DNA of 64,000 nt. It comes from Helicobacter sp. 13S00482-2 (GTDB taxonomy: Bacteria > Campylobacterota > Campylobacteria > Campylobacterales > Helicobacteraceae). The translations under genes and the position numbers were made by a program. The notes below the pieces were generated by a model. That model made no database searches, was not told the DNA's origin, and was given only the letters and a program-made list of their open reading frames with translations. The DNA lies in the NCBI RefSeq assembly GCF_002272795.1, contig NZ_MLAT01000004.1:1-64000 (forward strand), given 5' to 3'. Of the stretch, positions 53,099 through 63,300 are shown in pieces; position 1 is the first letter of the stretch, and each line of letters opens with the position of its first letter.

Positions 53099-55348
53099 TC
53101 AGAAAAATTTACTTGCTATTTGTACATAAAATGAAGCTCCTGGTGCTTTATAATAATCATAATACTGAGTATTTGTAAAATTTAAAAAACTTAAAGAAAG
53201 GGATGTTTTGTTAGCAAACTCATAGCCAATTTTTGCATCAAAACTAACTCGTGGATTGATAGAACCGAAGGTTTTTTGGGTTTTGTCCTTTATGTTATTA
53301 TCAAGACTAGTAAATGCACCTGATTGTGCATTCATCTGCAAAGAACCAAAAAATCCTACTTTATCTTCCCCTCCATAAAGTAATGAGAAATGCCCCATAT
53401 GAGGAGGGATTTGGGCTATATAATGACCATTATATTTGGGTTGTGCATCATTTTTTATGATTTTGGCATTGGTGTAGGTGTAGTTTGCACTTACCCATAA
53501 ATCTCCATAGATTTTTTGATCAATTTCTAACTCCACACCATTGATGCGTTCGTGGCCACCATTGATATTTTGATAGGGATCATCAATACTTCCTGAGCCA
53601 TTTTTATAAATCGCATTGAACATTTCAGTTTGATAATAATAGGCCTTGAATAACCCTCCATAAGAATTCCCCTGCTCCATACCTATATCAAACTCAAGTC
53701 CATATTCTGGGGATAAAAAGGGATTATTCGCTTGATAATCCCCACTATGTGCATGAGCATACATCTCTCTAGTATTTGGTGCTCTAAAGGCTAAACCAAC
53801 AGAACCCTTAAAAACAGTGTCGCTAAAGGGACGATAATTGAGTGCAAACTTTGGAGAGGGAAAGAATTTTTTTGTATCTGGGAATATTTGTTTATTTGGA
53901 TTGTGCTTATCAGTTGTATCTAAAGTGCTCATGTCAAATGTTTGCCAATAATCAAGTCTGAGTCCCATATTAGTACTAAAAACTTCACCCCATTTACTAG
54001 TAAATTGCGTCCATAATGCAATCGTATAAGCACTGCTATTATCTTGTCCATAAAGATCTGTATAGTCATTCCAAAAATCTCTACGTGTCCAATCACCTAT
54101 GGTATGTCGCTCATTAGAAGCTTCCATATATCTAGCTTGAAATCCTACCATCAGGGTGTGATTGTCTGTGAATTTATTTTGATAGATGATGTCCAAATAA
54201 TTGCTACTTGCGGAATTATCTAGAGATTTTCCAGGTCCTCCAAATATACTTGCGGTAGCTTTGGAGTTATCTCCATCACTAAAATGCGAGATCAAATTCA
54301 CACTTGAAATTGTAGTGGTTAAAAAAGCACTATCACTAAAATAGTGTTTGTGTGAGATAGATGAGAGATAGTTTTGTTCAAAACGAAATCCTGACCAACC
54401 AATCCCATAAAAAGGACTAGAAAAATTACTCTTAGCACTATCTGTATACCCACCATATATGGGTTGTCCTGAAGCATCTCTCAAATCTGTTTGGGTGGAG
54501 TTTTGATTTTCATTGATAGTGGAGATATTAAAAGAAATGCTGGTGGTATCATTATCACCCCAATCATACTCTGCTTTAATATGTCCATTGTTGGTAAGAT
54601 AGCCACTACGTCCAAGTTGCCCTACAATCTCTCCTGCTGTTGTGGGCATTCCATATGCAGTGATTTCGGTAGAAGAATCAAAAGGTTTTTTTAAAATTGC
54701 TGGAACTCTAGCATATCCATCGCTCATTGAAAAGCCATAACTTGCTTTTACTCGTAATCTTTTATCAAAAAATGCATCACCTACGCTAAAATAGCCTCTT
54801 GTTCGATTCTTTTCTGCTCCATTATTCACTATTTCATTGCCATAACCTAGCGTGGCCTTCATCTCTAACTTGGTAGGCATAGAGGTGATAAAATTGACAA
54901 CCCCACCAATTCCTCCTGTTCCATAAAGGCTAGAAAAAGGTCCTCTCACCACCTCTACGCGATCAATATCCATACTAGAAATGGATTGAATAATACGCAT
55001 TTCCCCTTCTAGGTCATTCAAAATCACGCCATCTAGCATCACAAGAGTTCCATAAGGAATTCCTCTCATATAAACTTGAGGGCGTCCATTATAACCTGCA
55101 TCCTTATCAACCTTTACCCCTGCCATCACACGCATCATATCGCTGATTTGAACAGAAGTGCGATCTTTTATTTCTTTGTGATCCATCACGCTCACATTAC
55201 CTGGAGCCTCTGAAATAATCGTAGGGATTCGATTTGAAGTGGTAATCACCTTATTGAGCTCAAAACTCTTTTCTTCATCACCAAAAAGAAAACTCGTGCC
55301 CAATATAATACAAAACAAAATAAAGCTGTAATGATTTTTACGACTCAT
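53099..55348 (-). CDS. TonB-dependent outer-membrane receptor (FrpB/CfrA-like)
   Basis: 749 residues. The signal peptide ends near FLFGD. A plug domain (about 40-160) has VQISDMMRVMAGVKV, VYMRGIPYGTLVMLDGV and IDRVEVVRGPFSSLYGTGGIGGVVNF, quoted here as separate stretches. A 22-strand barrel follows and ends YVQIASKFF with C-terminal Phe. It takes up a metal complex, haem or siderophore using TonB energy; the ligand is not clear. A/T dyads that resemble metal-regulator operators lie just upstream, suggesting iron or nickel control. Confidence 0.88.
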   Translation of the reverse strand: MSRKNHYSFILFCIILGTSFLFGDEEKSFELNKVITTSNRIPTIISEAPGNVSVMDHKEIKDRTSVQISDMMRVMAGVKVDKDAGYNGRPQVYMRGIPYGTLVMLDGVILNDLEGEMRIIQSISSMDIDRVEVVRGPFSSLYGTGGIGGVVNFITSMPTKLEMKATLGYGNEIVNNGAEKNRTRGYFSVGDAFFDKRLRVKASYGFSMSDGYARVPAILKKPFDSSTEITAYGMPTTAGEIVGQLGRSGYLTNNGHIKAEYDWGDNDTTSISFNISTINENQNSTQTDLRDASGQPIYGGYTDSAKSNFSSPFYGIGWSGFRFEQNYLSSISHKHYFSDSAFLTTTISSVNLISHFSDGDNSKATASIFGGPGKSLDNSASSNYLDIIYQNKFTDNHTLMVGFQARYMEASNERHTIGDWTRRDFWNDYTDLYGQDNSSAYTIALWTQFTSKWGEVFSTNMGLRLDYWQTFDMSTLDTTDKHNPNKQIFPDTKKFFPSPKFALNYRPFSDTVFKGSVGLAFRAPNTREMYAHAHSGDYQANNPFLSPEYGLEFDIGMEQGNSYGGLFKAYYYQTEMFNAIYKNGSGSIDDPYQNINGGHERINGVELEIDQKIYGDLWVSANYTYTNAKIIKNDAQPKYNGHYIAQIPPHMGHFSLLYGGEDKVGFFGSLQMNAQSGAFTSLDNNIKDKTQKTFGSINPRVSFDAKIGYEFANKTSLSLSFLNFTNTQYYDYYKAPGASFYVQIASKFF

Positions 55349-55371
55349 TTATTGACCTCTTTAGATTTTAT

Positions 55372-55393
55372 TATTATTTTTTAAAAAATAATA
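55372..55393. promoter_or_regulatory. Perfect A/T palindrome upstream of the TonB receptor gene
   Basis: TATTATTTTTT (55372-55382) is followed by its exact complement AAAAAATAATA (55383-55393). The half-sites TATTATT and AATAATA recall NikR- or Fur-type operators of Helicobacter, though the eight-base spacing between them is short. It is 24 bases before the start codon, a position suited to repression. Confidence 0.4.
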
Positions 55394-55412
55394 TCTTGAT
55401 ATTTTATTCATA

Positions 55413-55440
55413 TATTATTAAGAATACATTAAAAATAATA
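55413..55440. promoter_or_regulatory. NikR-like dyad TATTATT-N14-AATAATA
   Basis: TATTATT (55413-55419) and AATAATA (55434-55440) form a dyad with 14 bases between. The recalled H. pylori NikR consensus has these half-sites with an 11-base spacer. In such AT-rich DNA a chance match is possible. It lies 65-92 bases before the receptor gene. Confidence 0.35.
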
Positions 55441-55561
55441 TTTTGTAATATGAAAAGAAAAATCTCTATTCAAAAGTATTTTGCGTATAAATCAATATAG
55501 CGATTCAAAGAATATAGAGTCTTTAAAGGATTGAATTTTTCAAATCCAATAAATACCTGGC

Positions 55562-56932
55562 CTAAAATGAGATCAAAAAACCGCTGATAAAAATAACTGA
55601 GATGATAACAGGAATGATGTATTTGATATAAACAAACCAAACAGATATAAATCCACCTCCTAGCTTTGCTCCATTTTTGAGCTCTTTTGTAGCTTCGCTT
55701 CCTAATACCCACCCTACAAAAAGACTCGCCCCTAAAGCTGTGAGGACAAAAAATACATTGCCACTCACAAAATCAAAAGTATCAAAAATATTTCTCCCTG
55801 CTATATTCACTTCACTCCAAGGTCCATATGCAAGAATACAGGGAATATTTCCGACAATAAATATCAATAAAAGAGTAATAGAAATAGCATTTTTACGCTT
55901 TAACCTGAGTTTTTCTATGATAGCTGTGATAATCACTTCGTAAATAGGAAGTGAAGTAGTGAGTGCTGCAGTGATAAGAAGTAGAAAAAACACGATCGCA
56001 AACACATTTCCAAAAGGCATGTGAGAAAAAACAATTGGCAGGGTCTTGAACACAAGAGAAGGACCTGAATCAGGACTAAGTCCAAAACTAAAAAGTGAGG
56101 GGAATATCATAAAACCCGCCATAATAGCTATCAAAGTATTCAAAATTCCTGTGATGATGGCCGTTTTTATCATATCTTCTTTTTTGTGCAAATATGATGA
56201 TAAGGTAATCATTACTCCAAACCCCAAAGATAAAGCGAAAAATACCTGCCCTAAAACCAAAATAAACAACTTTGGTGTGATCTTGTTAAAATCAGGTGTG
56301 AGATAAAACTTTACTCCTTCAATTGCCCCTGGCATTGTAAGATTACGAACAACCATAGCCAAAAGACATAAAAACAGTAAGGGCATTAAATATTTCATTG
56401 AACGCTCGATTCCATCAATGATACCCTTTGATAAAATAAACCAATTAATTAACACAAATATCAAAGTAAATATGCCTATACTTAAGGGTGAATGCTCAAT
56501 GTGAGTGTCATAAAATTCTGAAGTGATATCTTTAGTGATAGGAATAGAAAGATCAAGTCCTCCATTTAAAATACTCACTATATAAGAGATGACCCACCCT
56601 CCAAGTACCATATAATAGCCCAATATTCCAAATGCCCCTAGTAATCCCATATAACCGAATATTTTCCAATATTTTGAGATTTTTTTACCCTCTATGCTCC
56701 CCCCAAAAGAATCAACAGAATTCATATGTGCACGTCTTCCGATCACATTTTCCACCAAAATAATTGGGATACCCACCACAATCATCGCAATAATAAAAAT
56801 TAGCACATAAGCCCCACCACCATTTTCTCCAACCAAATAAGGAAACCTCCAAGTCGCCCCAAATCCTACCGTAGCTCCTGCCACCGTAAGAACATAGGTA
56901 AGACGACTTGACCAAAATTGCCTTTTTTGCAT
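55562..56932 (-). CDS. Sodium-dependent SNF-family transporter
   Basis: 456 residues with about twelve membrane helices. The N-terminal TVAGATVGFGATWRFPYLVGENGGGAY (read in parts) with WRFP and NGGG is the hallmark of sodium:neurotransmitter symporters, as in LeuT and the H. pylori pair HP0497/HP0498. It probably imports a neutral amino acid with sodium. The ATG follows AAGGAG, and TAAAAT lies at 56983-56988. A GC-rich potential RNA element lies about 220 bases upstream. Confidence 0.88.
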   Translation of the reverse strand: MQKRQFWSSRLTYVLTVAGATVGFGATWRFPYLVGENGGGAYVLIFIIAMIVVGIPIILVENVIGRRAHMNSVDSFGGSIEGKKISKYWKIFGYMGLLGAFGILGYYMVLGGWVISYIVSILNGGLDLSIPITKDITSEFYDTHIEHSPLSIGIFTLIFVLINWFILSKGIIDGIERSMKYLMPLLFLCLLAMVVRNLTMPGAIEGVKFYLTPDFNKITPKLFILVLGQVFFALSLGFGVMITLSSYLHKKEDMIKTAIITGILNTLIAIMAGFMIFPSLFSFGLSPDSGPSLVFKTLPIVFSHMPFGNVFAIVFFLLLITAALTTSLPIYEVIITAIIEKLRLKRKNAISITLLLIFIVGNIPCILAYGPWSEVNIAGRNIFDTFDFVSGNVFFVLTALGASLFVGWVLGSEATKELKNGAKLGGGFISVWFVYIKYIIPVIISVIFISGFLISF

Positions 56933-57347
56933 TAACGCTCCTTATTTTAGATTCAAAAATTTGTTTGGATTTTAAAAAGTAGATTTTACCAATTTTAGAA
57001 GATTTATGAGTAGGTTTTTATAGATTTTAAAATATTAATAATTTTTATTATTTGATAATTAATTTAATATAATGATATTATAAAAACAAAAATTAATTTT
57101 CTTTTTAAGCTATTATAAATAAGTTGATGATTTCAAGCTACAATTGTGAATATCCCTCCCCGAGTCCCTATGAAAAATAACAATCTAATTGGGTGTTAAC
57201 GGGATATTTTATTTATAATAATTGAACTTTTATATTCTGAAACTGATCTATTCTTGAACTACCATCTTTTTTAATTACATGCCTTTAAAACAAAATTTCA
57301 AAAAACCTGAGTTAAAAAAGATAGCGTCAATTATTTGTATGACCAAA
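56933..57347. other. Intergenic region between SNF transporter and second autotransporter
   Basis: 415 bases with no gene. Most is extremely AT-rich, but 57149-57208 is a compact GC-richer patch with complementary ends that may encode a structured RNA. The transporter promoter is near 56985. Confidence 0.6.
57149..57208. ncRNA. Candidate structured RNA (strand uncertain)
   Basis: AATATCCC (57149-57156) pairs with GGGATATT (57201-57208), closing a 44-base interior. Inside, TAACA (57178-57182) pairs with TGTTA (57194-57198), leaving a GGG in its loop that could pair with the CCC at 57166-57168 as a pseudoknot. On the plus strand a TACAAT box (57139-57144) ends five bases before it and the 3-prime end runs into TTTTATTT, as for a short sRNA. 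On the minus strand it would be a far-upstream leader of the SNF transporter. No known RNA family was recognised. Confidence 0.3.
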
Positions 57348-60300
57348 TTATTTCACCTCCTTGAGTGATGCTTTTCTGTTAGGCTCACTATAAAGCAAAC
57401 TAGAGATTTCATTAGCAGTTTTTTGATTATTTAAAGCTCCTTGTTTTGTTTTAAAGCCTCCTAAGAGATAAACTTTATAGAGTTTATTGATAGTTTTTCC
57501 ATCTTGCTTCAAGCTTCGGTTTTGATAATCTATTACATAAGGATATTTCTTCAAAAGCTCTTCTTGTTTTTGGGTGAGCTGATCGCTACCTTCCAAAGCA
57601 TAAACTTCCAAATAAAATCCTGCTGGAATTTTGCTGAACTCATTAGCATTATTTTTAGTTTTAGAAATAAGTTGGTTGGTTAATGTTCTTTGTCCAAAAC
57701 TATATCTTCCTCCAAATGAAACCAAATAGTCTTGATTAAAAGTTTTACCTAAAAATCCACTCTCCAAATCCAAATAAAGCTTCCAAGAATCAGTAATACT
57801 AGAATTGATACCCAAAGAAGCTACAAGCATATTATTAGATTTAAGATTGGTTTGAGCATCTGCCATATTAGATACAAGATTGATAACTCCACCTTGTAAA
57901 AAATCATTTACATAAGAGAGACCAGCCCTAAAATCTGTCTGGGATTGATTATTTTTAAAAGAATATCCTACCACCCCTCCAACTCTAGCTCTAAGTGTCA
58001 AGATAGAAGTAATAGTGGATTTCAGATACGAATTTCCATTGATCTGATCAAAACCTCCATTGGTCAAATAACCAACAATTCCTTCCACTTGGGGTTCTAG
58101 ATAAATAGAATGTTTAGAACTCTCTTTTTCTTTGAGTGCAAAAATCCATCTGTAACCAAACTCTTGTCCATAAGACAAACTAGAAACATTCAAAGAGGTA
58201 TCTTTCTTTTCATTATTTTTTATTTCGAGTTCGTTTTTGATAAAAGCATACTTAGCAATAGAATCACTATAAAATCCACTATCTCCAACATAAGAGTAAT
58301 AAACCCCTGCCTCTATTAAAGATGCCTTACCTGTGAAGTTAGAAGATCTGAGTGCATTGTATCCATAAGATAGAGCAAATCCCACAACCGATCTACCTGA
58401 ACCTAAAAGACTAGATTCGGTAGGCATAGCATAATCATATCCTGCTTGAACATTTGTAGAATAAGTTTTAACCTCCTCATCTTCTTCATTATTAGTAGAT
58501 AATGCATTGAAAATCCTTGCCCACACGCCTTGAGATTTTTCGTTGCTTCTGAGTTCTCCTAGTCTTTTGTTTAGATCGTTAATATTGGTCAAGAAAATAG
58601 TATAAGGCGTACTCATAGCCGCTTGTGTTAGGGCTTTTGATTTTTCTTGAATGGAAGCTGAAGCTGACTTTATATAATAGTTAGTCCAAGACTGATCTGA
58701 TGGCTGTGAAGCATCTAAATTTCCTTCTTCAGGAGCATCATCAGATGGTTTAGCATTGCTACCATCAGATGAACTTTCAATCCTTTTCTCAAAATTTGTG
58801 CTGATAATATCATAACCTTGTAAAACAGAGGATTGTGTATTAAACTCAAGACCTGCGTACATACTACCATCTTCTGCTTTTGTATTTTTTACAGAAGCCA
58901 CCAAGATATTCTTCTGAGATAAATTTGCAAGAATAATTGATGAAGTATTTTGATAGGCTTGAATATAGTTAAATAAAGGCAAATCTTTAGAACCATTAGC
59001 ACTAGAGATGATAATATGATCAGATTTTTTATCTCCAGCATCATCAATAGATGCATCAGGATTATAGGCTATCCTAAAAACAGCATTGTTGAGATCTTCA
59101 ATCTGTCGAATATTGAGTTTTGAGAAAGAAACTTTTTGATTCAATTTTATAGAAGGAATTCCATTTGTTGCCAAGTCAATAATGGTATTTGTTTGAGTGA
59201 GCGAATCTCCAATAATATTTTTCATATCCAAATAAAAACCTTTTCCATCTGAAGAACTCAGTTTTTCAATCTGTGATCCATCCTCTAAGATGAGTTTAGA
59301 TCCCTGAGAAAGCTTTATGTTAGTATTCACGTCTTTAATATCAAGTTTTCCAATAAATACAGCATCTGGATTAAATGTAGCTTCATAACTTTTTGGATTT
59401 GCAGGGGTCGCATTTGATGGCATGGCGATAGAAGGATCACCAGCAGAAGCAGGAGCAGAATCACCTGAAGGAGCATTAGTACTAGCAGAATCATCAGCAG
59501 GAGCACTAGCACTAATGCTAACACTAGCAGAATCATCAGCAGGAGCAGAATCACCCGAAGGAGCATTAGTACTAGCAGAATCATCAGCAGGAGCAGAATC
59601 ACCCGAAGGAGCATTAGTACTAGCAGAATCATCAGCAGGACCAGAATCACCTGAAGGAGCATTAGTACTAGCAGAATCATCAGCAGGAACATCCGAAGGA
59701 ATATTAGCAGGAACATCTGAAGGATCCAAGGAAGCTAGAGAATCCACTTCCCCTACTAAAACACCACTTACAGTCGCTTTATAAACACTATTATCAGAGA
59801 TTTTATCCACAAATATTCTGACATAATTGCTAGGAAACAAATCCCGATAAGGTTTCAAAAGTGAGTTTGCTTTTAGAGAATCTAAACGAATTAAAATTCC
59901 ATCTTCAAAAGAGTATCCATTCAAATTAGCTCCTAGCCCTGAAACATACGAACTAAAATCGGTATTGGTATTACTAGTTCCTGCTTGAGGAGAATAAGTG
60001 CCCTTGGCCTGATCAGAGAAAATAATATTGGTATACCCATCTTTATAATAAACATCAGCTTTTCCCTTGACATCTCCAGCTAAAGCAACATTGGTGATAG
60101 GATTAGGATTTTCCTCTGTAGCTTGTGTCCTGATATTAAAACTAGGTCCCTCGCCATCATACAAAAAAGTTTTAGTAAGATCATTGCTTTCAAGCTGGTT
60201 GATAAAATCTTGGCTGAATATCATTGTTATATTTGCATTTCCACCATTATTAGAAAACATACCACCTAAATACAAAGCATCATTAAAATCTACATTTTGA

Positions 60301-63300
60301 GTTGCATTAGAACTAGTTTCAATATTCCCATAATATGAAGTTATTCCAGAATCATAGAGATATTTCACTATCAAAGAAGGATTGGATTGCAAATAAGTAT
60401 TTATAGCCTGCATATTTGCTTGTTTGATTTGCTCTGAAGTTGGCTTAGATAAAGGAGGCAATGAAGCAGGATCTCCTGTTGGCACTCCCGAAACACTGGC
60501 TACAATCGCTCCACTAGCTTGGGGTTGTGGATCCTCCATATTTTCTACAGGTTTTGAGTCTTCTGGATTTGGATTTGCTTCTCCACTAGCTTGAGGTTCT
60601 GAATCCCCTATATTTTCTGCAGGTTTTGAGTCTTCTGGATTTGGATTTGCTTCTGAGGCATCATTTTTTTCGCCTTCATCCCCTGGTGTGGGTATCGCAT
60701 AAGGAAGCTTGATAGTTCCATCTTTTATCAAATTTGCTATTGTATTTTTTAAATTGGCCTTCGCCTCAGTGAAATCAACTTTTGAAGCATCTGAAGCAAA
60801 AGAAACACTAGATACGGATTGCTGTTTTGAAACAATATTTCCACCTAAAATAGTAGAGCCATCTTTTAGATTGATCCCTGTATGTGCATTGTTCGAACTA
60901 GAGATAATTCCTGATATCAATGAGCGATTCAAAGCAAGTGAGATAATCCCACCATCAACAACAATAGATCCATCCTTGCTAGCATCGTTATTCTTTGAGA
61001 TCATAGAATGTTCAAGTGTTCCACTAAGTTGGCCATTTGCATTAACTGCTATTCCTCCTACTAAGTGAGTATTAGAAATATCAACTTTATTATCTTCTCC
61101 ACTAATAGAAATGAATCCTGTTTGAGAATTTTTGGAAAGCTTTATATTGCTTTGACTTCCGCTTAAAGATATATCTCCTAGATATGTGCTTTGTAAATCA
61201 GTAGTGAGTTTTCCACCATAATTAATATTGCCAATAAAATAATCAAAAGCTTTTTGGGTGCTTGGCTCAAAAGAACTTGAAACGGTATTTTTCAGTGTAA
61301 GGTCAGAATTTGTATTATTGTTTGTGATATTTCCAATATCAGCATAAGCGATCTCACCACTTAGTATTCCTGCAAAGTCAATATTTTTAATAGATGTTCT
61401 TATGGGTTCAGGAGGCGTAGAATCTGAACCTTCAGAAACAGGAGCTGTATATGAAAAGGCGATATGAGATTCTATATTGGTATTAGAAATATTTCCAACA
61501 GAAGAATTATCCAAATTTAAATTCAATTTTCCATCATTAGCATTAATATCCCCAATAGTTGAACTCCCCAAATCTCCATCAATGGTTCCTGTAAAATCAA
61601 TATCACCGATTTTTGCATTTTTAATATTGGAAAATAACAAAGAAGAGCCATTACTAGAAGCACTAATACTAAAAATTTCAAGAGAGGAATCTGTAAAAGA
61701 TGCATTTATAACCCCACCTGCTTGAGCTTTTATCATTCCTTTAAAAGAAGACTTATCAGAGAATTTCACTCCAACCGTGTTAGTAATTCCTGCTTTAGCC
61801 TTATCATTAACAACAATATTTCCTTCCATAGAAGAAGCTTTGAAACTAAAATTATTCCAGCTTGAATAATTTCCTGTTGTAGGGGCGAGAATATTTCCTA
61901 AAAGTTTGGAGTTATCACTAAAAGTAAAACCATTATCAAGACTCCCATTTTTGTCTCCAAAAGTTGCATCACTCCAAGTAATATCTCCATTAACTATAGA
62001 ACCTGATAAAGTTCCATTTAATCTTCCCCAGTTATTATTAATAGCCGATCCCTTGCCTGTTCCAATCACAGAATTAGTTGCATTCAAGGTGGCTTGGGCA
62101 CCCCAACCCATTACAAGAGACCCCAAAGCAGAATTATTGAGATTAAAGTTACTTGTCCTGTTCGCACCATTTGAATTGCCCAGTCTCATTGAGGCTATGT
62201 TTGCAGAATCAATTGTTCCAGAGATTTTTCCATTAAAATTAATATTTCCTAAACTATACATAGGCTTGAAATCATCTGTACCCACATTTTTTTGAGCAGA
62301 AGCATCAGAAATTGGAGTAAAATTAAAAGCGAGTGTTGAAGCTCCATTAACATCATTAATATTGCCGGTATTAGAATTTCCAATATTCACAATTAATTTT
62401 GCTGATTGCTTTCCTGTTACATTTCCAATAGTAGAATTAGAGACATTTAAAGTTGTTGTACCGCCACTTGCATTGATGTTTCCATTCATTTTTGATCCAT
62501 TAAAACTCAAAGAACTCGTACTAGCACTATTAAAGTCTCCATTTTTCCAAATCGCTCCATTTGAAAAAGTTACATTCATCGGACCTTTTTGATTATTGAT
62601 ATTTCCACTGAAGGCAAAACCACCAGTATTGTGATTCCCGCTAAAAGTAACCCTCGTATTAGTAGCATCCTGATTAGTGATATTTCCTGTCAAAGAAGAA
62701 TTAGTGAATTTCAATGTCGTAGCTCCAGAACCTTTAACAGTAAAATCTGCGTACACTGTTGAATTATTGGTAGCATTAAAGTCAAAATAACCTTGTCCAT
62801 TTATAATATTTGACTTTGAGCCATCAGTCTTTCCTTGAAGGGTGCTATTATTTAAATTAAAAACCCTCTTAGGTTTATTAGCATTCGATGGTCCTTGAAT
62901 ACTCTCAATATACAGCTTTGAACCACTGTTGGCATTGATAGTCAAGTCTCCAGATTGGGTAAACACTTTACCATTTTTCCAAATGGCTCCATTATTAAAA
63001 GTAAGATTAATGGTATTTGTATTTAAATACACATCACCATTAAAAGCATAACCCTTTGAACTATTTCCACTAAATGTTACATTAACAGGAATATACGATT
63101 GTGGAAAGTAATTATAAACTGTTGTAATCCTTCCATCTAGGGATGAATTTTTAAAATTAACATTAAGTTTACTCTCACGAAGAGGAACAGAATTGCCCGT
63201 TGTATTCAAGGTTCCCTTCATATTGGCATCATTTGAAAAATTAACATTAACTATCCCTATTGCCGCACTTAAATCACCCACAAATGCATAACCTTTGAGG

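Noticed and set aside
57149-57208. Glutamine riboswitch or another known riboswitch on the minus strand
   Set aside because: The conserved glnA-type core was not found, and the transporter start is about 217 bases away through AT-rich DNA with its own promoter.
59455-59688. Repeat array as a possible CRISPR
   Set aside because: Units are contiguous with no unique spacers and lie in frame within a surface-protein gene.
59327-59784. Open frames on both strands across the 48-bp repeat array
   Set aside because: A repeat with unit length divisible by three leaves several frames open; the peptides are low-complexity Leu/Ile or Ala/Glu strings.
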